This document shows positions 1-9,908 of a stretch of DNA of 32,481 nucleotides, piece after piece. A program made the position numbers and the translations under genes. Within the stretch, counting starts at the first letter, position 1, and every line of letters starts with the position of its first letter. The stretch is from Polymyxa betae. Lineage: Eukaryota > Endomyxa > Phytomyxea > Plasmodiophorida > Plasmodiophoridae. The notes under the pieces were generated by a model. It searched no databases. It was given only the letters and a program-made list of their open reading frames with translations, and had not been told where the DNA came from. The stretch lies in assembly GCA_003693705.1 (NCBI GenBank), contig RBZT01000315.1:1-32481 (forward strand). The letters are read 5' to 3'.

Positions 1-247
1 TGTCATGCCCCGACGTTCGCGTACCCGATCTGGTTGCCATTTAGGTGTACCTGTTTGCTCACTGATCTTCCTCATATAGGTATATAGAAATACAATTGTT
101 GATGTGTACCTTTGGAGATCATACTTTTATCATTATTATTCATGTTTCGTTTCGAACAATACACGGCCTTAGTTCCGCTCTGTTTATGTCTCATACCCTA
201 GTAGTCATTCTCTGGCATTACATCTTTTTGGAGCGCGCGAGTTCATT

Positions 248-400
248 ATGGCTTCGGAAGATAATAACTCCTCGGTGCAGGATCCGTCCTCACCTCATTC
301 TTCGGCGAATGCCAGACTCGAGGCGTCTCTTCGGGAACTTGTTCAAAAGAATCCAGTCCGAACAGCAACGCCTAGCCTCAGTATCGGATCGGCTTTCTGA
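248..400 (+). pseudogene. gag-like N-terminal fragment of an LTR retroelement
   Basis: A 50-codon open frame starts with ATG and reads as a hydrophilic, Ser/Asn-rich leader (MASEDNNSSVQD...) followed by a helical LRELVQK segment. That is the usual look of the first residues of a retrotransposon gag. It ends at a TGA, and no knuckle or protease follows on this strand. The roughly 240 bases upstream are AT-rich and could be the remains of an LTR or leader, but the window edge prevents a check. It lies tail to tail with reverse transcriptase sequence on the other strand, so two elements or an inverted piece meet here. The call rests on composition and position only. Confidence 0.25.
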
Positions 401-2060
401 GCCTCTTCAAAATTGTCATGAAGAACGATCTCACTTGGCCCAACGCAATTACGACTAAACAGTCGACGAGTTGGCGCCCAGCAAATCCTTCGAATCGATC
501 GGTATATGGCGACTCTGGTCATGATTCCAACCGCCTTCGAAGTATATCTTCCGCACCACTTTGCCTCTCGAAGAAAACACTTACAACGTGCAGCATTGAG
601 TTTCAGGCGAAACTGGCGACCTAATTGCAAAATTGTTCGAAGAATGTGAAGCAAAGAACCCGGGTCCGGAGCGTGACCCAAGAGATCATTGATACAAATC
701 ACCAATTAACGGCACGACAAAGATGGCCGAAAAATTGTCCAAAACGTGTTGAAAAATAAAAACTGAATTAAAGTTACCCTGAGGAAAACGACTGGAAGAA
801 GATGGATTTAAAAAATCCGTAATCAAACTGAGCCAATTGCGAAAAAAGTTCCGATAAGATATCACGGTAGAGAGGAGGCATAGTGCGCGCACCACAAAGT
901 GTAGGTTTAGCGTCTGGGAGCAACTGAAGAACTGCAGGCTCAACAGCTACCGGAGGATCGGGGCCTAACTTAACGCGAAAAACATCGATGTAGTCGAAAT
1001 GCAGAATATTCAGTTCCTGAATAAAAGAAGGTGGAGCATGTAATGAGGCTGCAGCGACAGCGTCTTTCAAAGCATCCGACACTTCTGACTGGTCGAAGTC
1101 CCCGAAATGGAGATGTTCGGTATCACGGTCATCGAATGGTTGCGCAGCAGGAACGTTATCTGGTCTCACAGCAAGATCACACAGCTGCTGCTCGACGTCG
1201 ATACCCAGTGACAAGAATAACGGCCGACCAAGTAGGATATCAGGTAAAGTGATGTCAGCAATATACACTTGCTGACCCCGGACCAGCCGATGCATGAAGA
1301 TGCATATCGACGGAAGCAACGCGTGCTGCTACGGCCGGAGAACAGTCAGCTAGCTTGAAGGCCATTTCAACAGGCTCGGTGATGAGGCCGGAATCTGCAA
1401 TAGATTCCCAGACGTTGGATCCCATTAGAGTGATGTCGGCGCCGTCATCAAATGCGGCCGAAAACTCTAAAATCTTGGAATTGATCTCGAGTTGAACCGA
1501 TTGTAAACGCGCACCGTTATTTTCTCCATTCCGAATAATACAATCCCGAGAAACGTGATTGACGCGGGGAACGTCGGCTGTATGCGGATCAAAGGGAGAA
1601 TTCAGCGGAGTACTCGGGAACTTGAGGCTTATTCCAGTAGTCTTCAGAGGGTGATGAAGAAATATGCGAATCGGCGGAGACGCGATTAACGCGGGCACCA
1701 GTCGTGCTGATCCCGCTGGAGAAAGCGGTACCAGAGGCAGAATGGGACGAGTTCCCTGACGGAGACAGTAAGGGAGGCCGCGCCGAGGCCATGGAGGCAT
1801 GCGTAGGCGATGTAAAAGACCGATGCTGAGCAGTGCCCAGAGATGGGGTCACCGGAGCGGGGCCTGCGGATGAAGGTCCGGATCTCGAGCCCGGAGAAGA
1901 GACTGTAGAGCGGATGCGCGCAGTGAAATCACTCATAAGGCGCGCGGCCTCGTCCGGGATACAAGACGGGCAATCCCTGACGTGATGAGACTCCTTGCAG
2001 TGGAACAGCGTAACTGACGCGGTTCCCGGACAACAGGCGACGTAGACGGCCGAGTCGTGC
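343..2060 (-). mobile_element. Decayed Ty3/gypsy-type retrotransposon (gag end, protease, RT)
   Basis: Read on the minus strand, the order is gag, protease, reverse transcriptase. Near 1965-2005 a knuckle-like HCKESHHVRDC stretch has lost its first cysteine. A proline/serine-rich linker follows. The retropepsin carries FDDGADITLM (about 1430-1460) and the later LPDILLGRPLFLSLGID segment (about 1205-1250), split over two overlapping frames. Then comes PPLYRDILSELFSQL, the lead-in to reverse transcriptase, near 840-880. After a gap that removes most of the palm, the segment ending in CFLREAKWCGR lies around 550-700, with CINDLL in place of the catalytic Y-x-D-D box. RNase H and integrase are not seen. 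Frameshifts and the missing palm make it inactive. No LTR pair was found. Confidence 0.72.
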
Positions 2061-2769
2061 CAAAGTGTGAAATCGCAGGAGGTGTCTCAGAGGTCGGGAC
2101 AGGATTAAAAATACGGAAGCTTCTTAGCGTCTCAATCCAAGTTTAGGCGGTTGCGGAGAGAGTTACGCAAAACTTCCGGATGCACAGCAGAACAACAGCG
2201 TCAATCTGTTTTGTCCGAAGGTCTGAGTGCGCCTCGAAGAGAGACGCCAGCCCATAGGAATCGATGATTGAGCGACACTGACCGAAAATGTCATGGACCG
2301 CATTGGATCATCATAATGAACAAAACGAAGAGATTTGAACAGCTGTTTGGAATCAACCCGTACAGCAACAGCTCCATCAACTTGCGACTTCAGAGATGAA
2401 TTTGCAGTTCATCATCAGGAACTACCGTATATTACGGCTGCTTATACCCCCAAGATGTACAAAGAGAGGCCACGGCTAGTATGGAAGGCGTATATACTGC
2501 TGATAATTTTGCCGAGGCAATTCAACTGCTCGAAATAAGCACGATTACGGCCTTCTTCGTTTCGAGACGAGTCGATCTATATATAGATTGTTATAAGTGG
2601 GGTAGAGTGTGGCGGCACCAAATGCTCTCGAAAGTCCTGTGGGCGTCGGGCGCCGTTAACGGGCGACTCTGTCCCGCTTAACAGGGCCATATGTAATGCC
2701 GACACCCTCGTTCGGCCAAGGTCGGTTGTGCGTCCGCCGTTTCGGCCTCATTCTGACTTTCGTGCCACC

Positions 2770-4074
2770 ATGGCTCGGGGAAAGATTCGCTAAACGATGG
2801 CTCAGAAGCTGCGAATTGTGCAGCAAGCGTATTCTGCCCCGTCCAGTACCAAGCGAACTGCTCGCGAATACAAGATACAGCCAACTCAGATTCGTAAATT
2901 AAAGCAAACGCAGGCTTCAATCAACGACAGCTAAATGGGCCGTTTCGTTAACCGCCCGGAGGGGAGCCAAGCCCAGCTACCTGATGTTTATTCTCATTTA
3001 ACCGAATTCTCTGATCAAATGAGATCGTAAGACCGGCCAGTTTCAGTCTCCATGTTGTGCCGGGAGGCTAAAGGTACCAACCACTGAACTGGTTTAGCAT
3101 GTTCTAATCGGTATCCAGATTCAGCGCCGAATTCGCTGCTGTAAACGACATGGCAGCCCGCCAGAGAATCTACCGCTTTGTCGCTCGAGAAACGATTGTC
3201 CAGCGCAGACGTACACACGTGGCCCAGAATACTCACCACTGCTCCATAATCATTGATGATTTCGTCAATTGTGTGAATGAGCACATCGACACAATGAAGG
3301 TACGTTATAAACCTGTATTATACCATGTCGTTGCTAAACCTTTGTTTTTGTCAGGTGAAGGCCTGCGCCTTTGTACTATTGACGAGACGAACGTCGATTT
3401 CGACTTGCCATCAACAATAACTCTCAGTCGTCGGGGAGAGCGTTCTGTCGGAATTGTCGGAAGTGGTAACAGCCAGCGGGCGACAGTTCTGCTTGGAGTT
3501 TCGCTATCTGGGGAGAAGTTGCCGCCGTTTATTGTCTTTGCTGGCAGGCTAAATGGGCGTGTTATCAGGGTGGTGACCGGTGACGTCGTCGGTCGCGGTA
3601 TCCAGCCGAAGTCGTCATGAGCGCTCAACCAAAAGCGTGAATCGATGAGCAGCTAATGTTGGAGTGGGTGGAGAGGGTTTGGCAGCCATGGATCATGCAG
3701 CGCCATCATCCGTATTCAATCTTGGTTATGGATAACTATAAGGCTAACCATATTTTTTGTTATTAACGACATTGCAACGCATGTATTTACAGGTTCATGT
3801 GATGTCGTCGGTTGTTAACAGACTCGCTGCTTTGGGAACCCATTCTGAATTCTTTGTCCCCGGCTATACGTCAAAGCTGCAAGTCCTCGATGTCGGAATC
3901 AATCGCCCGTTTAAAATATATATCGCCAACGAATTCACCGAGCACATGGTCCACAGCAATAACAGGCCGACACGGGCTATCGTCGCTCAATGGACTAAGA
4001 AGTCATCGGAGGCAATCATCATCGAAACCATCCTCAATACGTCGAGACATATAGGGATAAGATCCCACTTTTAG
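2770..4074 (+). pseudogene. Broken pogo/Tigger-type DDE transposase
   Basis: Plus-strand remains of a pogo-superfamily transposase. The N-terminal helix-turn-helix (MAQKLRIVQQAY, then TAREYKIQPTQIRKLKQ) lies at 2797-2930, just after an in-frame TAA at 2791. The catalytic core starts with CTIDETNVDFDLP near 3375-3410 (first Asp). It continues through GNSQRATVLLGVSLSGEKLPP, then ILVMDNYKANH near 3718-3750 (second Asp) in a shifted frame after a TGA. It ends with FVPGYTSKLQVLDVGINRPFK near 3862-3915, which holds the third acidic residue. At least one in-frame stop and two frame changes separate the blocks. An AATAAA lies 35 bases after the last stop. I could not find a convincing terminal inverted repeat pair, so the element ends are unknown. 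Confidence 0.8.
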
Positions 4075-4108
4075 ATTACAGTTTTATTCCAAAATTGTAA
4101 TTTCATCC

Positions 4109-4114
4109 AATAAA
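4109..4114 (+). terminator. AATAAA polyadenylation signal of the pogo remnant
   Basis: A canonical AATAAA lies 35 bases downstream of the last stop codon of the pogo transposase remnant, on the same strand. Confidence 0.4.
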
Positions 4115-5878
4115 ACACATATAGCCATTCCAGAATTGCGATGGTTCAACTGTCTCTTGTGAGAGCTTTCACTGAGCGCGTACATTAAAACAACTTGTGC
4201 CTCCGATTGACGAAACTGTATTCAAGGCGAACGACACTACGGGGAAGGAACCCGACTCGACATCCTTCATTTCCGGCGTTGATAACATGCGCCGCAAACG
4301 CCTCTTCTGGAATGTTGTCGGGCCCTTGAACAAAACGTAGTGATTATGGCAAAACAATAGATGTGACGATATTTAAAGGATTGCTTACCATCAACGACAG
4401 CGAGTTTAAATCTCAATAGCGACCCTATTCCGACCTGCTCACCACAAACATCATGACGTTCACAACTGCGACCTTTCGATGATGCTGCTAGCCCGACGAC
4501 GAAAAGATCACCCACAGCCATGATCAGTTAGCGATCAGATTATTGGGATGGCGATCGAGAGCTTCGATTACAGGCTCGAAAACTGCGCTCACGGATGTAC
4601 GAAAAATGGGTATGTATTGCCAAGGGGTTTATAAAGGCGTAAAATACGGTACTGAAACCTTCTTTTCGGCAAGTCCCATCTCATACACGCATAAAGTATA
4701 TTGGAGCGATGGTTCAATGCAATCGCGCATTGGGACGGCCGAATATTGGACCGAAGTCTCATTGGAAAGAGACGAATTAAGACGAGCAACGTCGGACTTG
4801 TACTGACTCCAGTCTTGAAGAAACGAGATGATAGACAGCCGATCATAAATAGAAAGCTTTAGTGGGGTGACGAGAGAAAACTGGAAAGGATTCATGTTGA
4901 GTAAAACAACAAAATTCACTGCTGAGTAATAAAAAGGAAAAACTCAAAAGACTGAAGTGAAGCAGAATTACGTTACACGTACCAGTAACGGAACCAAAAA
5001 ATGCGCGATGAAAGCAATGACCAAGCAAGAAGCTCAGTACTGCAGAATTATAGAAGACTTACATTACACGTAGCGGTATAACGGAACCAAAAGTGAAAAC
5101 AATAAACGAAAACGATGATGTGTTTTTGTCAAACAACAAAAACGGACGCCTCTGGAAGGAAACGTCGTATAGGCATATGTGACAACTTTCCAGTTGACGT
5201 CGGGACGACGACACGAACCGCCAACTGCGGCTGTTCGGACGACGATAGAGACGAGAAGGAAAATACAGAGAGAATGGAAATTGAATGTATTATTGCGTAA
5301 AGGCCGTGGCGGCACCGTGGAATCAAGGAGACCGATGATTAGTGGGACCGCGATAGAACTCGTCAGAAGAACAAAATATAGAAAGATTTAAAGAAACGTT
5401 AGGAAGGGGATACGCAGTTTCACGAGCAGTAGGACGCAGTAAAATATGCGTCACATCTTCTCAAACATACAGTGCGACTCATCTTAATTCTACACGGTTG
5501 ATAGGCAGCCACAGAAATTTCATCTCCTGTTCCAAAAATTGTTCGACCTCACTAAACCCTCTGTAATTCAATAGATCTCGGCGTCCCCATCATCGAGACA
5601 GAAAGATTGTTTTTGTAATCGAAATCCCTACTCCAAGTCCCTTTTTAAATTTGTATGAGACTGGCAGCATTTGAAGTTTGTAAGGGAGGAAATGGAAGGT
5701 GCACAAAACTGCGCCACGCACTTTTACTTTTGAATAGCGCGAAAGTATTTTACAGTTGCGCAGTTTGTGAAACTCAATTGTCCGTAAAGCAGTTCTCTGG
5801 ATCGCATCGTTTCTTGATCCAAATCCAGAAGCTTGCAGGCTTTCACAAGAAAAAACTGCACATACTTACTCTTTCCAG
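4115..5878. other. Gene-poor interval with a short dispersed repeat
   Basis: I see no frame with a recognisable domain or plausible splice structure here. Open frames are short, overlap on both strands and lack protein-like composition. The only structure noted is a roughly 34-base imperfect direct repeat listed separately. Flanking transposon remnants make decayed element sequence the likeliest content. Confidence 0.4.
4966..5092. repeat. Imperfect direct repeat, two copies about 91 bases apart
   Basis: The motif TTACACGTA-n-GTA-TAACGGAACCAAAA appears at about 4966-4999 and again at about 5057-5092, each with small indels. Both copies end in ACGGAACCAAAA. The spacing suggests an old tandem duplication of about 91 bases. 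Confidence 0.55.
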
Positions 5879-6169
5879 GATCTGCAAAAGGACGTTCCCG
5901 TGGCGTTGAAAAGTGTTCCTGTACAGGAAATCCAAAAATTTGCTCGGAAGTGTTATCGCTACATGGACGCATATCGCGTCTGCGATGCAGGAGGGAATAA
6001 GTTAACTCCAGATCAAGTGGAGAAAGCCGTTAAGAAGTATCGGAGTCATCGCCGAATTCCAGTGCGAATTTTGAATGAGATCTTATTCTTCGCAAATTTG
6101 ATAATTGTAATAAAAAAGAATTTTTGTGAAATCGACGTATATTGTCCGGTAAAAATGCCAAATTTCTAA
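5879..6169 (+). pseudogene. C-terminal tail of a Tc1/mariner-like transposase
   Basis: A 96-residue open stretch begins right after a TTTCCAG acceptor-like site and ends at TAA. It contains PVQEIQKFARKCYRYMDAYR, then VEKAVKKYRSHRRIPVRILNE. The RYMDAYR plus KKY-SHRRIP combination is the basic tail I associate with Tc1/mariner-class (DDE_3) eukaryotic transposases. The catalytic core is not visible upstream, so this is a 3' fragment. It stops directly at an 18-base perfect palindrome and only 41 bases before the Harbinger insertion. A host gene sharing such a tail is possible but less likely in this setting. Confidence 0.55.
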
Positions 6170-6186
6170 AAGTGCGTACGCACTTT
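6169..6186. repeat. 18-base perfect palindrome
   Basis: The sequence AAAGTGCGTACGCACTTT equals its own reverse complement. It starts at the last base of the stop codon of the transposase tail. A related CACGCACTTTTAC occurs near 5716. It may be a terminal repeat remnant of that element. Confidence 0.6.
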
Positions 6187-6210
6187 ATTTGAAATCGAAT
6201 TGAAACAATT

Positions 6211-6227
6211 AGGGTTGGCCGTAAATT
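6211..6227 (+). repeat. Left terminal inverted repeat of the Harbinger element
   Basis: AGGGTTGGCCGTAAATT, exact inverse of 8476-8492. It is preceded by the target duplication ATT at 6208-6210. Confidence 0.9.
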
Positions 6228-6409
6228 GGCCTGAAGTAGGATGAAACTGGTATGAACTGGTTGACACTAAAAACTCCGCGCACATTTTCATCCTGCTTTG
6301 ATATCAAAGTTGTTTAGCTGTAAAAACCAGGATGAAAGTTTTCGTCCCAGTTTCTCACGGAAAAAATTGTTCATACGTTTTGTTTTGCTTCTGCTTGTCG
6401 TTGCAATCG

Positions 6410-7171
6410 ATGGTTGTTCCCAAAGAGCAGGCGTCCGAAGCTGGCACCGGCCGGACTCTGATTACCAACATCATGGTATCGGAAATGACAAGATCGTATC
6501 GTTTTCACTTCGCCGCTTACTCGAAAGGTCGCAAGAAGGTTGTTCAACGCTTACCAAGACAAGTATGGGATGCAGTTTTCAAGGACGTTGCAGAACTAGA
6601 CGGCTTCCTGTTATGTAAAAGAGGATTCGTTGAAGAAACAACTCAAGGCCACACTCGGCGACATCGGCACCGGAGATGCTGACGATGGCAATAATGACCA
6701 AGCAGTTCTGCAAGATGACAACATTGTGGAGAAGCTGAAACAATCTGATAGTTACGCTTCACGAAACGTTCTGAACTTACGCGAGGATATTCTGTCAGGA
6801 ATGGCTAAAGCAAAGGCGACGTTCCCAAGAGCTCCATATAAAGCTGTTCTCGATCAACTCCCACAAAGTCGGATGCGTACTCTGCTGTACAGTCAATTGC
6901 CGACACTATGGAATTAATGCTTGCAGACAGAGTCCGCTTCTCCGAAAATTTTGAAGCTCTTCAGAAAAGGAAATTGGAAATCACAGAGCAGTCACTAGAT
7001 CTTAAACAAAAACGTTTGAAGTTCGATTGCGAATCGTTACAGTTGCGACTTGAGGTGGATCGCCAACGATTGAGCCTGGATCGAGATAAAGCGAAAGCAG
7101 AGCAGTTAATTCAACTGCACAACGCAGGCATCTTATCGAAAGATGAATTACTACAGAAAATGCATATTTAG
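6410..7171 (+). pseudogene. Harbinger accessory (second) protein, frame-broken
   Basis: This is the plus-strand partner gene of the Harbinger element. The N-terminal block (6410-6620) contains RLPRQVWDAVFKDVAELDG, a helical segment in the place where these elements usually encode a Myb/SANT-like DNA-binding protein. I cannot see a clean SANT tryptophan pattern. The middle block (6630-6900) is acidic, then helical. The C-terminal block (6908-7171) is a long charged coiled coil (LEITEQSLDLKQKRLKFD...) ending in SKDELLQKMHI. The blocks lie in frames 2, 3 and 2, so there are two frame changes. A very short intron or two 1-2 base indels would explain each. The family partner is known to help import and target the transposase; here that role is inferred from position. 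Confidence 0.6.
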
Positions 7172-7177
7172 CAGTTA

Positions 7178-7183
7178 AATAAA
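7178..7183 (+). terminator. AATAAA between the convergent Harbinger genes
   Basis: AATAAA lies 7 bases after the TAG of the accessory gene, in the 20-base gap before the convergent transposase stop. It is a compact polyadenylation signal for the plus-strand unit. Confidence 0.5.
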
Positions 7184-7191
7184 GTTTCATA

Positions 7192-8364
7192 TTATCCCCA
7201 GTTGAATGCGTATCCGTCTTCTTCGTTTTGTGGAAGCAACCCGAGCTCAGCGATATCGAAATCTTGGCGTCTCCGATGGATAAAATTTGTTAGTATCGCC
7301 GCCGCTGTAAACATGATCGAGAATTTCTTTTGCCTGTTGGGAGTGATTCCCAAGAACTTCTGATATCGATTCTTAAGTCCACCTATACCCCATTCAACTT
7401 GGATCCGAATACCTGCATGATGCTTGTTAAACGCTTCAATAACCTGGTTGGGAGGGTTGATCGCATTCTGTTCACGTCGATCTACTCGTCTGAGGATGTA
7501 CATATCGACTCCTAAATAACCTGGGTCGCCCAGCAGATATTCAAAGTAGTCGCCGTCGGCTGTCTGCGCTCGCGTAAATTTTTGACGCCAAGTACGATGT
7601 AATTCAGAATTTCTGAGACAGCGTCATGAAAGCTGCCGGCGTAGCCAGGATCAACGTAGATGAAAAGACCATCGTGATCAATCACAACGATATTGTTGAA
7701 AAAGTAGCCTCTCTTCCTTCGATTATAATAAAGTCCATGGTCATGACGTTCTGGACGACGGATTCTGCATAACGTTCCGTCCACGAACCCGATGCATCCA
7801 GGCATGGATGGTACTCTCAAGCCCAGCTCTCCTCTTCGTTCCGGATTGGGCCATTGAATTTCGTCTTTGAGGACTTGACTGATAGTACTTAGAACAAAAA
7901 ATGTGTCGTCAAATATTCCTGTGCGACTGTAATTCCAATGAATGGATTCATCACGCCCTTTTGAATTGTGATCAAGTAAAAAATTGCTGCAAGAACTCGT
8001 TCAGGACTTGAAAGTGTCGGAGGGCGTCCAGCACCACTTCTTCTCATTTCCCCAGTAGAACGTGCACACATTTCCAGAACAGGGCAAACGGAGGAGCACA
8101 GTTCTTCGAATTCGGCTAAAGAAAAGCCAACGTTCATACGAAAAACGCTTGCATGGGCACTTAACAGCGATCCCAACCGATCGGTCTTGGGGCGGTTCGG
8201 ATTGACGGAATAGTCAGCTCCCCGGCTTCAAAAATATTCACTACTGAAAGCGATGCTGCCAGAGCAGCACGAACGATCAGAAGATCGTATTCTTCCAGGG
8301 CGTCGACTAGGAAGAAATCGTCTTCAGAATCGGATGAGGAACTAGAATCCATTGCAAAATCCAT
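7192..8364 (-). pseudogene. PIF/Harbinger DDE transposase with frameshifts
   Basis: The minus-strand transposase starts MDFAMDSSSSSDSEDD, an acidic leader. A helix-turn-helix region follows around 7930-8100 (FSLAEFEELC, then RPPTLSSPERVLAAIFYL). The DDE_4 nuclease contains GFVDGTLCRIRRP (first Asp, about 7760-7800), YYNRRKRGYFFNNIVVIDHD, DPGYAGSFHDA, then LLGDPGYLGVD (second Asp, about 7505-7535) and VEWGIGGLKNRYQKFLGI (Glu, about 7350-7410). It ends in an acidic tail at 7192. All three catalytic acidic residues survive. The open frame is broken by about three 1-base shifts (near 8165, 7930 and 7560), which short introns cannot easily explain. The protein is therefore probably dead while its architecture is complete. 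Confidence 0.88.
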
Positions 8365-8475
8365 GAATTTTACGTATTTTATTTGCGAAGTGGGATGAAC
8401 CACAGAACTAGGACGAATAATTTGCGGTCAAACTTTTTCACGGAAACGGGACGAATTTGTGCGTAAAGCAGGATG

Positions 8476-8492
8476 AATTTACGGCCAACCCT
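8476..8492 (-). repeat. Right terminal inverted repeat of the Harbinger element
   Basis: AATTTACGGCCAACCCT, exact inverse of 6211-6227. It is followed by the target duplication ATT at 8493-8495. Confidence 0.9.
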
Positions 8493-8630
8493 ATTGTGTG
8501 GAACTTTTTGAAAATTTTGATGAGGCGCCGTGGCGCCCGCGCGATGAGCACCGAGGACACGATTATTTATTTTCTATTATTCACGAGAAATTCAAGGACA
8601 CAAACACAGAGGGCACCCAATACCCCAAGA

Positions 8631-8689
8631 GAAACGCCTCATTCAATATAGGACTTAGTATTGGGACTTAGTATTGAATGGGGCGTTTT
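8631..8689. repeat. Hairpin with 18-base arms, possible MITE fragment
   Basis: GAAACGCCTCATTCAATA (8631-8648) is the inverse of TATTGAATGGGGCGTTTT (8672-8689) at 16 of 18 positions. The 23-base loop and right arm together repeat a GGACTTAGTATTG motif twice. The arms could be the ends of a short inverted-repeat element or a fold-back structure. No coding potential is seen within it. Confidence 0.5.
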
Positions 8690-9908
8690 ACTCCCATGCT
8701 TTTTTATTGATAGATTCAGGTATCAAGCCCAGGAGGATTTCAAAATCACCCTCTGGCGTTTCTCAGTCGCTCTCGTCCGCTTTTTTTTACAGGACCTGCC
8801 TTCAGCAGGACTGTTCTCATGTCTCCGCCGGCTGAATTACATCACCTGCTTCTGAGAACATCAAGATGTCCAAAGCCATTGATTTCAGTGATGATGCATT
8901 AGCGTGGGTCCCAGCTTTTATTGTCTGTGTCCATCGTTTGTGAGACATGACCGACGAGAGAGACGGATCAAGCAGATCAGCCTCCAACCAACATCAGTAT
9001 GCTGTTCGTCGTTTTGATTATCTTCTTAGTTACACATTTATGTGCGATAAAACAAAGCTCAATACATATTATCAACTTCCTTTAGTTACGCGACGTTTTA
9101 CGGTTTGGTCGTTTTATCGATCACTGGTCGATCTACCTAGGGATTGCAGCCAAGCGTCGACATAACCTTCGGGGGCGCCGCCAACTCTATTTGATCGGTT
9201 TCGCACCAAGAGCCCGTGGAGACTTCTGCAGTCTTTTGCTTCAACTGGGAGCTTCGCCTAATCATTTAAGTCTAGAAAAACAAGACGGATCTTAAGTCGA
9301 GAGTGATGACAAAATTAGCTGCTTTTCAGCAGGTACCGGTGGAAATCGGGGCCGTGCTGCACCGGGACGCCCAGCCCATGCAATGCAAACTGTACATTCA
9401 ATTTTAGCTGTGAGTAGCAACAATCGGTCAGCTGTCTATGTGCAAATGCTGATATCGAGCTGTTACCATGTCATCTTTGCAATGGAATTTTTTAAAAAGA
9501 TTCTGGTCCGCTCGTCAATGATAGCAGCATACTTCACCAGCTGGGCTGGGCATCTCAACATCAGGCATCCGAATGCTTCATGGCAAATGAAACAGCAATA
9601 CTTTCTTGCGAAAATTCGAACAGTTCAAAAGTAACAATACCGGTATGAATATAGACGCTTGCAAACAACAGGCTCTCCAAAAAGGTTATCCTTCTCAAAC
9701 CGCTTTCATAAAAATACATTGTCTTTAAATAATGCTATCCCGATTTCTGATTCGCTTGGAGAAGGTCTACCTACTTACCAGAGTAGGAATGTTGAGGGCT
9801 GCGGCGTCTCATGACTGTCTTTCCAATGAGTATCGTTAATGACCATGAGCTCTGCTGGGCTCCGCTCTTTCCTTCATTTTAATACTCGTCTATCTGTCTG
9901 GCCTTGTC
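8690..9908 (+). other. Interval with weak exon candidates, no confirmed gene
   Basis: Possible coding pieces on the plus strand are an ATG at 8866 (MSKAIDFSDDALAWV), a 69-codon terminal-exon-like frame at 9086-9295 preceded by TTTAG (LRFGRFIDHWSIYLGIA, later FCSLLLQLGASP), and a 33-codon ORF at 9306-9407 (MTKLAAFQQVPVEIGAVL). All three have protein-like composition, and introns of 40-90 bases could join the first two. I could not close one consistent frame, and I do not recognise the product. A diverged peroxisome-proliferation (PEX11) type exon crossed my mind, but the match is too weak to claim. Confidence 0.25.

Larger units (their letters stand above)
6211..8492. mobile_element. PIF/Harbinger DNA transposon, structurally complete
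   Basis: A 2282-base element is bounded by perfect 17-base terminal inverted repeats (AGGGTTGGCCGTAAATT at 6211-6227, its reverse complement at 8476-8492). A 3-base direct duplication, ATT (6208-6210 and 8493-8495), flanks it. A 3-base target duplication and GGG/CCC-rich ends fit the Harbinger superfamily. Inside are two convergent reading units: a plus-strand accessory protein (6410-7171) and a minus-strand DDE transposase (7192-8364), separated by 20 bases. Copies of GGATGAA/GGACGAA crowd both subterminal regions (for example about 6239, 6331, 8393, 8419, 8449, 8471), as expected of transposase binding sites. Both genes carry frame breaks, so this copy is probably not autonomous, but the intact ends could still be mobilised. 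Confidence 0.9.

Noticed and set aside
96-458. A 120-codon plus-strand open frame at the left edge
   Set aside because: Its wording is not protein-like, it uses an unfavoured frame, and the gag-like frame at 248-400 overlaps it.
2540-4200. Terminal inverted repeats for the pogo remnant
   Set aside because: I compared the flanks by eye and found only scattered short matches (such as GCTCTC-n-AAG) that do not form a convincing pair next to TA dinucleotides.
9086-9295. PEX11-type exon
   Set aside because: Only a vague resemblance in LRFGRFIDHW; no second landmark of the family is present.
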